DNA of 64,000 nt, taken from assembly GCF_964275005.1 (NCBI RefSeq), contig NC_092685.1:27421253-27485252 (forward strand), in the 5' to 3' direction. This DNA comes from Diadema setosum. Its lineage: Eukaryota; Echinodermata; Echinoidea; Diadematoida; Diadematidae. Position numbers and translations under genes: made by a program. Of this stretch, positions 49,370-63,727 are shown piece by piece; positions within the stretch are counted from its first letter, which is position 1; every line of letters starts with the position of its first letter. The notes beneath the pieces were generated by a model that worked only from the letters and a program-made list of their open reading frames with translations, searched no databases and was not told the DNA's origin.

Positions 49370-52300
49370 ATTGTGAATGCAAAGGAGAATATGCCAGTAA
49401 TACAGCTTTCTAAATGTATCTTGAATGGGTGTTTCAGTAATAAGCACTTGCTTGCCTTTTATTGTTCCCACGGCCTATGATTTTCTCTTCATAAATTTCT
49501 CTTCACCGGCTAAAACCATTTTCCACCAGACTTCCAGTGAACTTGCATGCTGACTTTGGATAACCACTATGAAAGGAATAATTTATCAAATATCGATAGT
49601 CTCTGCTAAACCTGTCAGTTTACATGTTTCAGAGTGAAAGGCACACTGCTATTAAAGGAGTTCTGTGTGCCATCAGTATGATTGATGAGTGTCCGATGTC
49701 ACGATCACTTCCACAAGCACGAAATTCGCTTGTGATCATGCACAGGATGTTTTCAGCAACAGGTGTTCGGCGAAGTTTTATTTCGGGTGATGAGCCCATT
49801 GTACAATGTGTCGTCTCGTTGGTCTGTATACAAACAAGGTGGTTTAGCATGTGCCGGTAATTTCCCCAATTACTGCTTCCCATACTGCTATTAAAGCAGA
49901 GGGGGTATCCCCACCCCACTGTACTTCAACTTGACATTCAAGGCAGAGATGGGAACAAGATGTGCCTCAGCTGCGCCGAATCATACGCACCCAGCCATAC
50001 CGCACACCCACACCTCATATGTGGCATGCTGATGACTCTTTAATAAGTTTGCAGGAATGATTCATTGTAGGATGACCCCGAAGTGCAGCCTAGTATTGTT
50101 GTAGTCGGCAGACACATGAAGGTGCCTGCAAGCCATTGTTTTCCCAGTTTTCTTTGGTGGCGTGTGAGTGCACCACCTTTATTCCTGTAGGAAGCGCTCT
50201 CAGCCAATTCTTATCATGTGACAGAGAAAAAAAGAAGACATGATGATGACAATGTTTAGTACTATGTATTAAAGCATTGTAATAAACTACAGCTTGCAGG
50301 GAAAAAAAGCAATGTTTGAATGTGTAAATAGTTTATACAGATGCGTGTAGACTTGGTCAAGAAAGTTTATGTAAAAGAATAAGATACAAGAGCTGAATGT
50401 TACATCAAGTATCCCACTACCAGATGACAGTTGCAATGATTGACTGAATGAAGTATAGAGCATAGATTACTTCATGAGCTTGCAAAATCATCTAGCCATC
50501 TTGTATCTATGATTGTAGGTCTTTCCTTCCAGATGTTTCACAGCTCAGTGAAGCAGAGTTGATATTTGGTATGTGAACCATGTTAATCCCATATACTGTA
50601 CTTCTCCTTTTAGGATCAGACTCTTCTTTATACCACTTCATGCTTTCTGGAGAGCAAGAAGATGAGAGTATGTCTTCTACAGTGCAGATGACACATAATA
50701 ACAGTTTGAATTTTTGGGAATGATGGCTTCTTATATATGGCAGTGACATTTGTGTTACAGGCTCAACAAAGTAGTCATTAGGTACAAGAAGCAACATTTT
50801 GTGTAATATAAGAGCATCCAACAAGGCTTCAGTACAGAGAGTACCTTCCATGATTACATAATGTGTGTCAAACTGTAGCACAGTGCCTGACTCCACGGTC
50901 ATTTAGAACTCATTTGCAGCATCTTAATATGCACTTTAGAAGACAGGAACTACTTACCTGCAGCTTGGCTACAGCTGCTTTAAGTACATAAAAGAAAAAG
51001 AAAAAAAGAAACAGGGATCCAAGGACACAAATTAGAATGACATCATTCATTCATTCACTGCTGTGAAATAACAGTGACATTTTGCTGTGTGTTTCAACAT
51101 GTGCATCTCTTTGTATGATGTGTCAGATTATTCTTGTGCCTACAAGCTTCTTGTGTAGGCCTATAGGTTGTCTAGAAACACAAGAAATTAGCATTGTCTA
51201 GTATTTCTCCATGATGCAATCAGAAGTAGCCTGAATGATTTCATCAAATCACTGAACATTGCTTCTCACTCTACGTGTATGTCTTGAGTGAGAAATATCA
51301 GTTATTCCTTGGTATTCTGCTTCTTTTTTATTTTTTAATTATGACATCTTGGTCTTATTCTTTGCAGGCAGGAATTACTCTGAGATAGTTATTTTTGTCG
51401 AGCCCAGCTAAACACCTTTGCATCAGATAGATGAATAATAATTTGATATGGCAGTGAACAACTTTGGCTATATATGGCTTGGAGTACTTTGCAGATGTTG
51501 TCGGAAAGTATTGTTAAAAAAAAAAAAAAGAGTACGAAGGACTTTCAAGTTTTTCATTGCCAGACAGCATTAAAACTAATTGTTCACACTGCAGTTAAAG
51601 AGCATGCTGTGGAATAAATACGACGGCGGCGCAGTAAAAACAGTGCTGGCCATGGGCTCAGGTTACAAATGATCTTTTCCATGTTATTTCTGTTGTTGTA
51701 GTTGTTTTTAATAGCGCACATCACTGGCGGCGACTAGGGTTTTACATCCGCGATGTACAGTAGGCTGTATGTGATGTGGGGGGAGTTTGGCTGGCTGAGT
51801 TACAGTGTATATACACATTTTAGCATTGGTGTCGAGTTTGGTAAATGGACAAAATGCTGATGCCTGGCACATGTGACCAGGAAGCCCAGTGGCAATCAAT
51901 TAGCACAAGAAGTTTGCTGGAGCTGATGGGAAGTGCTGCTGTCTCCCGAAGCTGGGGACCCCGTTTTAGCTTCACCGGACATAATATGCAGGGACACTTG
52001 CTCGCCTCTCTGCCAGGAGGGTGACCATAGACCCCATAGGGGTTTCACATGGCAAAGAAGGTCTTGTCTGTAGCATGTGTTAAGATACAAGTTTAATAGA
52101 ATTTGTTGACCAGCTGGCAATTAGCAATGGTTCAAATGACCCTTAATTTTTTGAACCATCTAAACAAAACAGTTGTAAAGCTAGATATCACCCACTTAGG
52201 TAATCAAATTTGTTTTGTGTTAATAAGCTCCCTTGAATGTTTAGACATGGTCTTCACTGCAACGTACAGAAACCGTTCAGGCGCTGTCAATGACATTGCT

Positions 52301-55003
52301 CACTGTGTCTCCCCCCCCCCCCCCCCCCAGATGACCTTTATCTACTCATATTGTGCAGAATGTAACTCACTACTGGCTTACTAACTGATTATTTATTTAT
52401 TTATTTATTTGTTTCATTTATTTCTTTTTCTTTTTTTACCAGACATTGAATTAGAATGTTATATATATTTTTTTCCTGCTCAGGTTTCCACAGTCACATT
52501 TAGCAAATTGTGGTCCAAAGGTGTGTTCCAGTTGAACTTTTACTTTGTCATGGGTGTAGATGGTGTCATCTAATGAGCTTGCACTAGACCTGCATGACAA
52601 ATTGTCAGGGGAAACCAAAACTCACTGTTGGACAAAAGATGTCCATGAATGGACTTCAGCCCTATTCAAAGTATTGGGCCTTTGCCCAAGGCCATTGCCC
52701 ATGGGAGCAAGTAGGGAAAAATTAATTTTTCCGTAATGCCCTGTGCCTCTTTAAACATATAATTTGAAGAGGAAGAGCTTAATTAGACTTTCTATTTGCT
52801 TCCACTGTCAAACTTTTAATGAATACATCATGTATGTAGGTTTAGAAACCAATGCATGTTCTTGCCCCAAATTCATTTGTATTGGGAACCAAGTGTTACT
52901 ATTGACAAACTATGGACTTTGTGACATACTCTTGTAGGAAATGTCTGTGCGGTTTGTGGTCTGCATAGAAACGATCTTTGTCAGCTCAATTGCCGACAAC
53001 TCTAAATGCAGTGGTGAAATGCATTGCACTTATCTCCTTACAAAAAAGATCTGTTTGATGGCTGAAAAAAAAACCCACAACAACAACACAAAAAACTAGT
53101 ACCTATCCTCATCTCACATGCTCAGTCTGCAGGCTAATGGATAAGGTGCACTGCCAAGTACATGCACTGACAAGTGCTGGCAAGTACTGTGCTGCTCCAG
53201 ATGTATAATGATAATATCATTGAAATCCTGTTGCCAGATTTAGCACATCGCCATTTCATTTTCGTATTTAGTTGGCAGGTTGATGTGATCGCAAATGCAA
53301 CTCCATTATAGCTTTGCTCCTGTGATGTTGCCCCCGTGATATAGCCTACGCAGTGTTGATGGATGCGTATGACCAGTATTACTTTACAGTTATTTGGAGT
53401 CCATGGCAAGGATATTTCAGTGGAGTCACAAAAGGCCCTTTGTGATCCAGATTTTGGAGACCCTTGAGAAGAACAGGATGGCTTGTTTGCAAACCTTCAG
53501 TTCAGCTTCTGCATCAAATTTGTATTTGATTACAAATTTGCATACGTAGATGTGAATGGTTGATAGGAAACCAGCATAAAGTTAACACATAACTGGCAGT
53601 GTGTGCTGCTACTGTCTGTTGTAGCTCTGTAAAACTTCTTACATCCATGTACATCACAAATCGTGTCTGTTCATACAATGCTTTGTAATTCAAAACAAAC
53701 TTGGTCCCATAAGATTGGAGTAAAGCACAGTTCACCATGTCCCAGATATTGATGAAATGCCGACATGTACATACAATTAGAATGCCAAGTAGAACACTTG
53801 TTGGTCCTTAATTTTTTTATAATAAATATTTTTATGTACCATAATGTCTGTTATAATGCCTGCTCAGAGTCCAAGCTTAAAAATGAGAGATTCGCCAAAG
53901 ATAGACTACACATTGTAGATTACAAACATGTTTTAGATCGTAGGTACACTTTGTTTATGACAACCAGGTGATAGGCCTGAGGCTTGCCCTCCATAGCAAT
54001 ACCCAAAAAGTAGTTTACACCAAGCATTTAGATACTATTTAGATACTAACCAGATATTCAAGATATTCTGACCAAATATGGTTCAATAACTGATATCTGG
54101 CTTGCATGCAATAATCATTGCTTGGTAGCGTGCAATGTAAAGGCAGTCATATATTTACTTGTACTTATAGTGTATGAATATGGATATCAGCCATCAATGT
54201 ACAAAATACTAAATGTTCATTTCTTGTCAAACCTTGTATTTATATTGTGAAAAGACTAATCCCATCTCAGTGAAGGTCCAGTGAAGGTCACACATTTCGA
54301 ATTTGACTATAACATGGCCAGTGTATACAGTGCTAAGGTTCTCACAGTTTACCAGCATATTTTGGTGGTGCATGTACTGTGTATCGCAGAAATCTACTGT
54401 AAACAAGGAAGTTAAATACTCCAGTATTTTTGCGGAATAGGTCATGCTCGCACCCATACGTTGAATTGAATGCACTGCTGCTTTACACCCTCTACCTACA
54501 TGCAATTGTATACTGGCTGTTGAAAATCTGAAGGCATCTTGTGTCTAACATGACAATATTTTCTAGTTCACTTCAAAGGAAATGCAGAACATAATAGGAA
54601 AAATATCAATTCTATTTTTCTGTTTTTAACTCATTATGTCCTTGTATGATATTGCTGCAGAAATTACAGTCTTGAGCTCACCAAATTGGCAACTCTGAAT
54701 TTTGACAAATATTCTATATTAGAGTGAGATTGCATAGAACTAATTAATCTCATTAAATCTGTTCAAAATCAGAACAAAATGATATATACAAATGTTTCCA
54801 ATTTAATAGAAAATGTTAACTTTAATCTTTGAAAACATGTCACCATTTCAGCTTTTAGATGTCCATAGAGGGTTTAAAGCTTTTGATTATTTTGCAACAG
54901 AAATAAACATACTTTATGGCCAGAAAAGGTCTTAAATGAGATTGAAGTTTTCATAGTACTGTTGGAATTTTGGACGATGAATGGTAATTCATAATAACAA
55001 GAT

Positions 55004-55040
55004 AGAGTGCCAAATCACAAAAAAGGTGATTTGGCACTCT
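55004..55040. repeat. Perfect 15-bp hairpin (MRCK intron)
   Basis: AGAGTGCCAAATCAC, 7-base A-rich loop, GTGATTTGGCACTCT. Every stem base pairs. Too short for a standard pre-miRNA. Confidence 0.85.
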
Positions 55041-56179
55041 AAAAGTTTACTGCAAGTTGATGAGTTAAAGAAGAGCCTGTAGAACGGTTATTACAAGATA
55101 AGTGTAGCTCTTTGTGATGTAGAGCCTTTGCAATGCAGTTTTGTGATTTTTTGTAGACTCGACCCTATCATGAGCACAGCAGGTAACTCCAGTTATGCCA
55201 TTACTGGTTGCTGACTTGCTCAGCAGGGTGGTAAAAGCCACTGCTGAAGTTTTGTAGTAGGGGTAAAGAGTCCCAGGGAGAAATTCTTGATGACTCGAAT
55301 TGAAAATGTTGATTTGCACTGCAGTCAAGTCCCTCGTGTACCTGTTCTTGAATTTATTGGCGCAGTAATAGATGCTTTGTTTTGGACAAAAAAAAAGATC
55401 ACAAGGATTTCTACATATAGGGATTGCTGGTTTTGGCATTGATGCAGGTTTGTAATATACAGAGGGGCATTAATGTCCTTTATAAAATATATTTAAAGTA
55501 CTGGTAGGTTTGTATTGCAAATTGTAAAAGGTTTTCTTATGTCACAATAAAAAGTAAATTTTGTCACTTCATGGAATTTATACGTACAATTTTAATGGCA
55601 TCGTGCCGAGAGAATTATCACCAGATGTCAGCATTATGCATACAAAGGAAATATTTAGATTTCCCTTAATGCTCCATGTTCATGCTACAAAATCCTGCTA
55701 CATGTAGTTAATAACCATATGCTATGGTCAAATGAACTAAACTGTTTGAATATTATTGAAAATAAAGCTGCAGTCATAACCCCTTAATATTTGGGCAGTA
55801 CTTGATAAAGACCTTTAGATAAAAACAAAACAAAACAAAACAAAACAGTCCTGTCTTTGAGATGTGTTTTGTTGAGTTTTTCTTGACTACAAGTTGTGTG
55901 CACTTTTGTAGTCTGTGAAAGGTTTGACATTTCAAATTCAAGGGATTAGATAGAGCTTGGCTTGACCTTGTGTTCACTATAGCCATAGTGCTTGCAAATG
56001 GGGATAGCTTCTTAGTCTGTGAATTCATGCAAGTTTTGCATGAGTAGCATGTTTGATTCATAAACAATAGTTTGTGACACAGCAGTTGTACTGAATGTTG
56101 GGAACAGGGTTATCAGCTATTACAGGAAAGGTTTTACACTGTCTGAACTCTTTGTAACGCAGAAACACAATCGAATGCA

Positions 56180-56355
56180 TACTGTAAAAGCGGAAATTTT
56201 CGTGTGCGTTTTGCGCAGTCAGAAACTAGTGCGAAAATAAAAGCATGCAAATATTTTTGCATGTCATACGTTCCAGTAGTTACTGTCCTGATCCCGCGAA
56301 TTATGCGAAATTCATCTTACTCAGCCGAGCACGAAAAATATCCACTCTTACTCTA
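56180..56355 (+). mobile_element. MITE family F, copy 3 (MRCK intron)
   Basis: TACTGTAAAAGCGGAAATTT at the left, then GAAACTAGTGCGAAAATAAA and GCAAATATTTTTGCATG as in copy 1. The right end (CCACTCTTACTCTA) is degraded. Confidence 0.72.
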
Positions 56356-56443
56356 TGTCAGAATGTGACAACAAACAAAATCATTTGTGCATGTGAAGCC
56401 CTCTCATAGAGTGACCTGTGATGGCAATTGACCCCATTAGCAA

Positions 56444-56463
56444 GGGGGGGGGGGGGGGGGGGC
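56444..56463. repeat. G homopolymer (MRCK intron)
   Basis: Run of about 19 G. Similar G or C runs occur at 42413-42429, 42870-42880, 43566-43580 and 52309-52329. Confidence 0.85.
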
Positions 56464-57288
56464 TGTGTGCAGAGCCCTATGATGTCACTTTGTCAGTGCA
56501 GGGGGAGAATCGTGACGGAGTTCAAGCCAAATAAGGTGGACGGGAAGGGAGGGGATTGACCTCAGAAAGACTTGAGGCAGGATGACGGGACGCCGAGGAA
56601 AGTACGGATACTGGCAGAGCAGGATTTGGGTAAATCAGATTCTTGGTTCATGCAACTTTACAAACTTGGCCACCATTCCTCAAGTTAGTTTGTTAATTTC
56701 TTTACACAATATGTGAGTGTTGAGGGCATTTGATGCATTGATTGCAAGTATGTCTGGTGGATTTGGTAATACAAATCACACTTTGATAAACTCTTCCAAT
56801 TTTCATGCTTATTGCATAATGACGTGAGAGAAAAGGCTCCATTTGCTCATTTCAGGGTGCATTTTGCCCTGAAACAAACTGGACCGATGTCAGACCACAG
56901 AACCTATCAGTTTGGTAGAACAGTGAAAGTGCAGAACTTAAACCCTTCAAAAAAGTTTGGAAATCTGAGTTTTATCGACCATTTCTCATTTCTTTTTAGA
57001 AATAATTTAATTTAGCATAGTACCACACAAAGATTATTCAATTCTCTTTAAAAAAATGATATCATGCTTGTTATGATTAGCATTTACATGGAGGTGCAGT
57101 GCTTACAATTATGAGGTACAATGTAAAGTCAGAATTTAAAAGCTGCAAAATAGCCCAATTTATGGCATCCGTAATGGAGTTTCCTCGTTATGAGTGAGTT
57201 CCCCATTGTTTGTTTGGTGTTTATTTACTGTAACATCAGCATTTCTATGGAGTGAAACATGTAAGCGTTCAACCAAACAGATAAACAA

Positions 57289-57313
57289 ACACACACACAC
57301 ACACACACACACC
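57289..57313. repeat. AC dinucleotide microsatellite (MRCK intron)
   Basis: About 12 AC units, close to the Tc1 remnant. Confidence 0.85.
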
Positions 57314-57475
57314 ATTTTATCTCACAGAACCTCACCACATTAACCACAACAAAGACATAAAGAAGTGAAATGGCATGGTCTTGATTTTATTGCAGTTTCA
57401 TCTTTATTTTGTCATTATTTTGTCTTTACTTTATGTTTACTTTGTCTTTATATTGTTAATGAACATGATCGGGGC

Positions 57476-57847
57476 TCAGTATCTGGTGGACGACCCAAGT
57501 GTTTGCACTATCGCCTGGCACTGTGTCCTCATGCTGTTGATTAGCTTCGTAATTCGCTGCTGAGGAATGGCGTTCCACCCGTCAACCAGTATCTGACGGA
57601 GTCCTGCCGATGTCGTTGCATTTATGACCCTCTTCTCCAAAGCTCGGCCATGTTAATCCCAAAGATGTTCCATGGTGTTGAGGTCGGGGCTGCATGCAGG
57701 CCAATCAATTCTAGTGATGCCCTCTCTCCCTCTCTCGAGAAAGTTGCACACAAGTCTCGCTCTATGTGGTCTTGCGTTGTCATCTTTTTGAAGCATCTCA
57801 GCTTGAATTTGCCTTATGGCGCGGGCTTTTTGAACATTGCTATACAC
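57476..57847 (-). pseudogene. Tc1/mariner transposase remnant, C-terminal part
   Basis: On the minus strand the frame reads DDNARPHRARLV, then GITRIDWPACSPDLNTMEHL-WD. These are the second Asp and final Glu blocks of the DDE catalytic core of Tc1-type transposases. An in-frame TAA follows HLWD. The same frame then continues (GLRQILVDGWNAIPQQRITK, LINSMRTQCQAI, STRY) to a natural stop at 57476-57478. The N-terminal half is not recognisable. It is a dead copy within the MRCK intron. Confidence 0.85.
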
Positions 57848-59800
57848 GTGGCATGATGTACAACCACAAAACGTGATGAAAAATAAAAATTGCCTGGCAT
57901 GGCACCACTGGAAACTTGAATGTGAAGTAAAGATGTTTATTGAAATTTGCTTTCATGGCTGACAAGTTGAGAACACAAGACATATCACAAAAGAACATGT
58001 TCTCTATTTACCCTTCACGACCATTCTCATTCATAAGGAGCATTCTTGTTCTTTCTGCAACTTTTCAATGCATACGTTATTAGACACTTTTGAGTACAGC
58101 CCTATACTTCATAGCATAATCATAATGAGTAGGATATTATTTTAAAGAAAATTAAATAATCTTTCCATTGATATCAAGCATGTATTGTAGAGTGCTGACA
58201 AACTGGAGAAATTTACAACTGAAGTCAGATTTCCAAACTTTTTTTGAAGGGTTTAGAAGATACCAGAAGTATTTATTCACTTTTCACCATTGTATTTCAA
58301 TTTATCTCTATTGATAACGTCTCGCAGGTCTGGGGATAGGATGTGAGGCTGCTCATTTAGATGTTACTTACACAGTGTGGAGCATATGGGTACATTCTCT
58401 CATTAGAATTTGAAGCAGAAAGGGCCATTGAAACTTGGGGTGTTGAGTTTCTGAGTCATAAAGGAAGAATGCCAGAATATGTAAAATTGCAGTGTAGGCA
58501 CACACTGAACTAAAAAGAGCCAGATCAATGAGATTAACTACATAATATGCATGCATCTGCTCAGGGGTTCCTGTACAAAACACATGCATACTTACACACA
58601 CTCATAGTTTATTTTCAATGAAAAGAAATAGAGTATGTATATTCTGTGAGGTGTCAGGGTTGTAAAGAAGAGTATTTGATAATCAACATTAATATAAACA
58701 AATAAACAAACAAACAAACAAAAGACACACAGTTGCCAGAGTATTGTACATGTGAAAGAAGTGCCAGAGTTGCTTTATGGTGTTGATTACCAGGTGCTTG
58801 TATGAAAATGTGTAATAGAAACACTTTATTCTCAAATGCTGGTAGTACCATGGATTATTTGTTTGCAAATCTGATGTATTGGTTATTTGTTCCCTCAACT
58901 GTGTCTTGTGCATCAAGATGTGAAATGTACTCGAAGAGGAGTTTGTTCTAATTTTTCACAAAAAGTTATACTCTCTTGCTGTTCTAAGGACACATTATTC
59001 GACTGATGTATGTACAACATTGTACCACCCAAACTTGGTATCTGTGCAAGAAGTATAAATTACAGAAGAGCAGGTATGAACTGACTCAGCCCTTTGGTAT
59101 GTTTGATGTGGTCATAAAAATCATGGCAGAGGTAAGAATATCAAGCACTGCTGGGCATATTATTGTCAAGATTGACCAAGCATTCCTAATGGAAAATATG
59201 CTGTTTGACAATACCCATTTGCACTGCAGAAAAATGATACAAAAATGATAACAACAACAATGAATGAAAAGCAATGCTAGCCTTTCTTTTTTTATGGGAA
59301 GTGTGCATGTAACAATATTGATATTTACATTGTACCTCTGTGGTGCACCAGCATTCAATGGCAGTGCATTTCCTGTGTGTGGTGTCAGTGAGTGGTCACT
59401 GGATATTTGGTGGTTTTCCCCGTGTGTGAAGATGAACGATATGAGCAGCGCTTTGTAGTCAGTGGCAGTGGGCGCATTCTCTCACATTGTGCAGTGATGG
59501 GTTGATAGATTAGTTGAATTAATGGCAGCAACTGTATCTATGGCATTCAGAAAAAAAAAAAAAATGGGGAGGGTGAAGCAAGCTAGGTTTGGACGGCAGT
59601 GGGACAAGTACAATGTATATTTGTATGGGGCACAAAACTGAGCGAGTTCCACAGAAAAGCACTCAGGTCAAAGGACATTCATCTCCTCTGTCACCTAATT
59701 CACAGGTATGAGGTAATATAGCTGAATCTTGATTGGTGGAAAGGCTTACTTTTGTAGGCACTGCAACATTGGCACTGTGATCACTCTAGGTGCCAACCAG

Positions 59801-59945
59801 GGGCCCGTTTCATAAAACTTGTTATCAGTGACAACTGCCACATTTCTATGACAAATTTGCTCTCGGCCAATCAGATGCAAGGATTTCAGTAGCTTGTCAC
59901 ATCTATGACAACTTGTCACTGATGACACTTTTATGAAACGGGCCC
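59801..59945. mobile_element. Short palindromic MITE, family C copy 2
   Basis: 145 bp, GGGCCCGTTTCATAAAACTT to TTTTATGAAACGGGCCC. The middle segment (AATCAGATGCAAGGATTTC) is the reverse complement of the corresponding part of the copy at 3598-3745. Confidence 0.8.
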
Positions 59946-62900
59946 ATACAGTTGGATTCATGAAAGATGCAAGTTTTGATGCAGGGAAATGAACAACAGT
60001 GTGTATTAAAGACAGTTTGATGGGCTTTCACGAAGGTAATTTAGATGTAGCCTGTGGATAAATACATGTAATGCAGATTTTGAATGTTGTAATTGTGCAT
60101 GATATGTTGCATACACTGTGCATGCATGCAGACATCCGATACTGAATACATGCTGTCCTGTGAATTTACATGGTAAGCCTTGTTCACACTTGTTTATAGT
60201 TCAGGGACTAAATCTAAACTATGGATTTGATTTTGTGAATTCGGACCATACTGTTCTCTATGGCCGACTGGAGAGAATATCAACCCAAATTTTATGCTTT
60301 GGGAGGCTTGGACTTGTCAAATCTAATGTTCCAAATAACAATATTTAGACAAGATATGGTTCTCCCTTTAAAGACACTTTTAAAGAAAGAGTTGCATGAA
60401 ATTTAGACTTTTGGGCAATGTAAGTAATGCATGCACATTCAAATTTGATGTCTTTGTTATGATTGTGAAGGCAAGTGATAATTTGTTATAAAAAAAAAAT
60501 GATGTCATTTTTTATAGTGAATATCCTTGTTGTGTACCCATCTCTACACACAAAGGATATCAGTTTCCCATTTTAAACGTACCATGGGCTATCGAATGCA
60601 ATGCGTGTTGCACCTGTGAGTCAGCATGTAAAGGTCATGTGTTGCTGTGGTCACTTCACTCTTCTCTTTCCCCCTTGGCTAAATGTTGTAGCATGGGCTA
60701 GTGAATGTTGTGGATGCTGCTCATGAGCAAGATTTTACCTACCCAATTTTGACTGTAATAACTCAGTAACTGTGGATGTCTGTGCTTGTCGATTTATCTG
60801 TGTAGTGATGCAATGTAGTTACCATTCTTTACAGTATACGTGATATTTCATTAATTTTTTTTTTTTTAATTTTACAAGTACATCAACAGTGACAAAATGA
60901 ACAACCACACAAATATTGCCTCCCATATTGTGAATGCGCTGTGTATCAGTGCAGCCTTTATAGAAGACACTAATTTTTACATACAAATGCATATTCCCTC
61001 ACTGTGGTTCGTGATCGCAAATCAAACCACTTACAAAATTTTCTTACAAATTCGTATTCGCAAAAATATTGCACCTGTGTATCACAACAATACAGTATCT
61101 TGAGCCCTCATGTAGCACACATACTTATACACGAAAAGAGCAAACACACACCAGAGATGGAATTTTTAAAGCAGAAGACTTCCTTCTTCATGTCATGATG
61201 ATTGGCTGTGCGGGACTGGCTTTGTAATGAAAACACACTATACATGCACATTTGATTCTTGATGTGTAAGCAGTAATTCGTCATAGAGATGCTTTTTCAG
61301 TAAACAGGGTTGAGGTCGTAACTTGGTTTCGTGCTTTTCCTGTTGCTGTTCGTTGGTGTAATACTTCATTAAATTGGCACTAATCTTCAGTGGTATGTAG
61401 ACGCAAGGGTAACTCCATTGGCATACTCCGTTTGAGACAATGCATGCATGTGTTTATGAGCTGAACACTCCAGCTGTGCACGTGTTGTGTGTTGTCACAT
61501 CCTTGCGATCGCTAATGCAATGCGCCTCTTTTCTAGTCGAGAGCGCAAGTCCGAAATAAATACCTTGCATCTCCACTGGGGTGTGTAATCAGGGTCTGTA
61601 TTCACTCAAGAATGTGGGCCTCTAGTCTGGGAGAAGCAGACTGTTCAGCATGAATCAGCAGTGATTAGCATATCGTCACTGGGGTGACCAAGACCTTGAA
61701 TCTCAAATTTTGGTTAAAATCACATTTAAAAAAAAGAATTAATTGTCAGATTATTACCGGTAGTTTAGTAGTATCCTGTCCAAAGCCCAGCTGTCATACC
61801 CCCAAAATAAAGCCACCATGGCATGTCAAAGGAAAGGCGATCCCATTTGGTATAGTGCTGTAGCCTGCCATGGTTTTTCGGTCTCCTGAACATTCAACAT
61901 TTTTTAGACACAAGGTTTCGTCACCTCAACAGCGATATATCCCCTCTGATAATATACTAAGATATAATGTATGGCTAAACTCATGTCACGTTTAGGAGTC
62001 ACAGGTGTGCCTGGTAGCGAATTTTGACACTTTGGCCATATGATGCAAGGTGTTCATCCTCTAGTTTTTTGTTGTTTTTTTTTTTGGTTGAAGATGAGAG
62101 GCTTTGCTGAAGGTAAGGTTATGTCTGTCTCAACCTGCAAGAGGTAGTGACAATACATGCGAGGCTTCTGTCCCCAAATGGTGCGGAATACACATCAAGA
62201 GAACTGTATACTGCTCTCAGTGTGCCTGGCACCGGGCACCTATCCTGAGGAAGCTGTGCGAATGAATATATTCCCTTTCCCATCCAAACTTCACTTAGGG
62301 CTGCCATGCATACAATGTAGGTGATATCCATCCTGCAGATACACACACAGAGACACAGACACACACCGCACACACTTGCATGCATGCTTACCTCTGTGGA
62401 TGTATAAACCGCAGCACAGCAAAGCTTCCTGTTCCGTCTGATGCTCCAGGGCTATGAGGCATGTCATTCAGGCATGTCGATCAGACAGGGGTATTAATTT
62501 TGGGCTGGTGAAAGTGATGACCACTTTATGCAGATTGATTACCTGTGGCTCAAGGCTATATGACTGTGTATGTTTTCTCTTGGACAAAACAGAAAGAAAG
62601 AGAAATATTTCTCAATAAGAGGAACAGAAGGGAAATTGAATGAAAGATCCTGCTGCATTTCATCAAGATTACCATTATAAGTAAATATTAGAGGTGTCTA
62701 ATGTAAAATGTTTGTTTTCATGTAGTTGCAAGAGACAATGTTGTGAGGTAGAATTCACATTGGGCATCTGCTTTATTTTCACGCATCGTAATATACAATT
62801 GTATATGACTGAACATGAGCATTGCCAACCTTTAAGAATTATTTATTTTCGATTACCTGTGATAAACTGCCACAGAGCAAGAAAAAAAAAATGCATCAAA

Positions 62901-63166
62901 TGCCAAATGATGTAAGAGCCCTGTTTGGGTGAGAGGGGAATGGACTATGGGCAGAAATACTAACTTGCTGGAACTGCAACGACTTTTTGTGTATTATTCC
63001 TTAGGCTATGGGGTTTGTGTCTTGTCTGATGGTCAGATGCCTGCTGTACGTACAATGTACATGTAGTGTGATATACTTGATACAGCTAGCATGCTCATAT
63101 GTGCACATCTGTTATACCGTGTTTGGCCATAGTCATACCCTTGGCAATATATTTGATATATCTTTT

Positions 63167-63727
63167 TAAAGGACAAGTTCACCTTCATAGACATGTGGGT
63201 TGAGTTAATGCAGCAACAATAGTAGAACACATCAGTGAGAGTTTGAAGAAAATCGGACAATCCATTCAAAAGTTATGAATTTTTGAAGTTTCTGCTCACT
63301 CAAGGCTGCATGAGAAGACTATTATAGCTTATGATGTCACGTGTACAATGATATAAAGAAAGGATAAAGAAAATTCAACATATTTTAACTTTTCTCGCAT
63401 AACAAAAGAACACTTGACTTCTCTCTTTCAGAAGGCAGGGGGAATAATACTACCCTTAACACATGTCAGTAACAAGTCGAAAAAATGTGCACTTTATCAA
63501 AAAAGTGAAATTTTGTGAAATTCTCTTTTTATTTTCTTTATAACGTACACATATGACATCATACACTCTAGTAGTCTTCTCATCCAGCAGTGACTGCGCA
63601 GATACTTTAAAAAGTCATAACTTTAGAACGGATTGTCCGATTTCCCCCAAACTTTCACTATTGTGTTCTACTAATTATTGTTGCATTCACTCAATCCACA
63701 TGTATATGAAGGTGGGCTTGTCCTTTA
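63167..63727. mobile_element. Palindromic MITE, family E, full length (MRCK intron)
   Basis: 561 bp from TAAAGGACAAGTTCACCTTC to GAAGGTGGGCTTGTCCTTTA, with arms of about 120 bases that include AAATCGGACAATCCATTC and its counterpart GAACGGATTGTCCGATTT. TA at both ends fits a TA target duplication. No open frame for a transposase. Confidence 0.8.

Noticed and set aside
50507..50902. 131-codon minus-strand open frame in the MRCK intron
   Set aside because: No recognisable motif and no supporting promoter or splice context. The same applies to frames at 45198-45527, 47129-47488 and 55065-55439.
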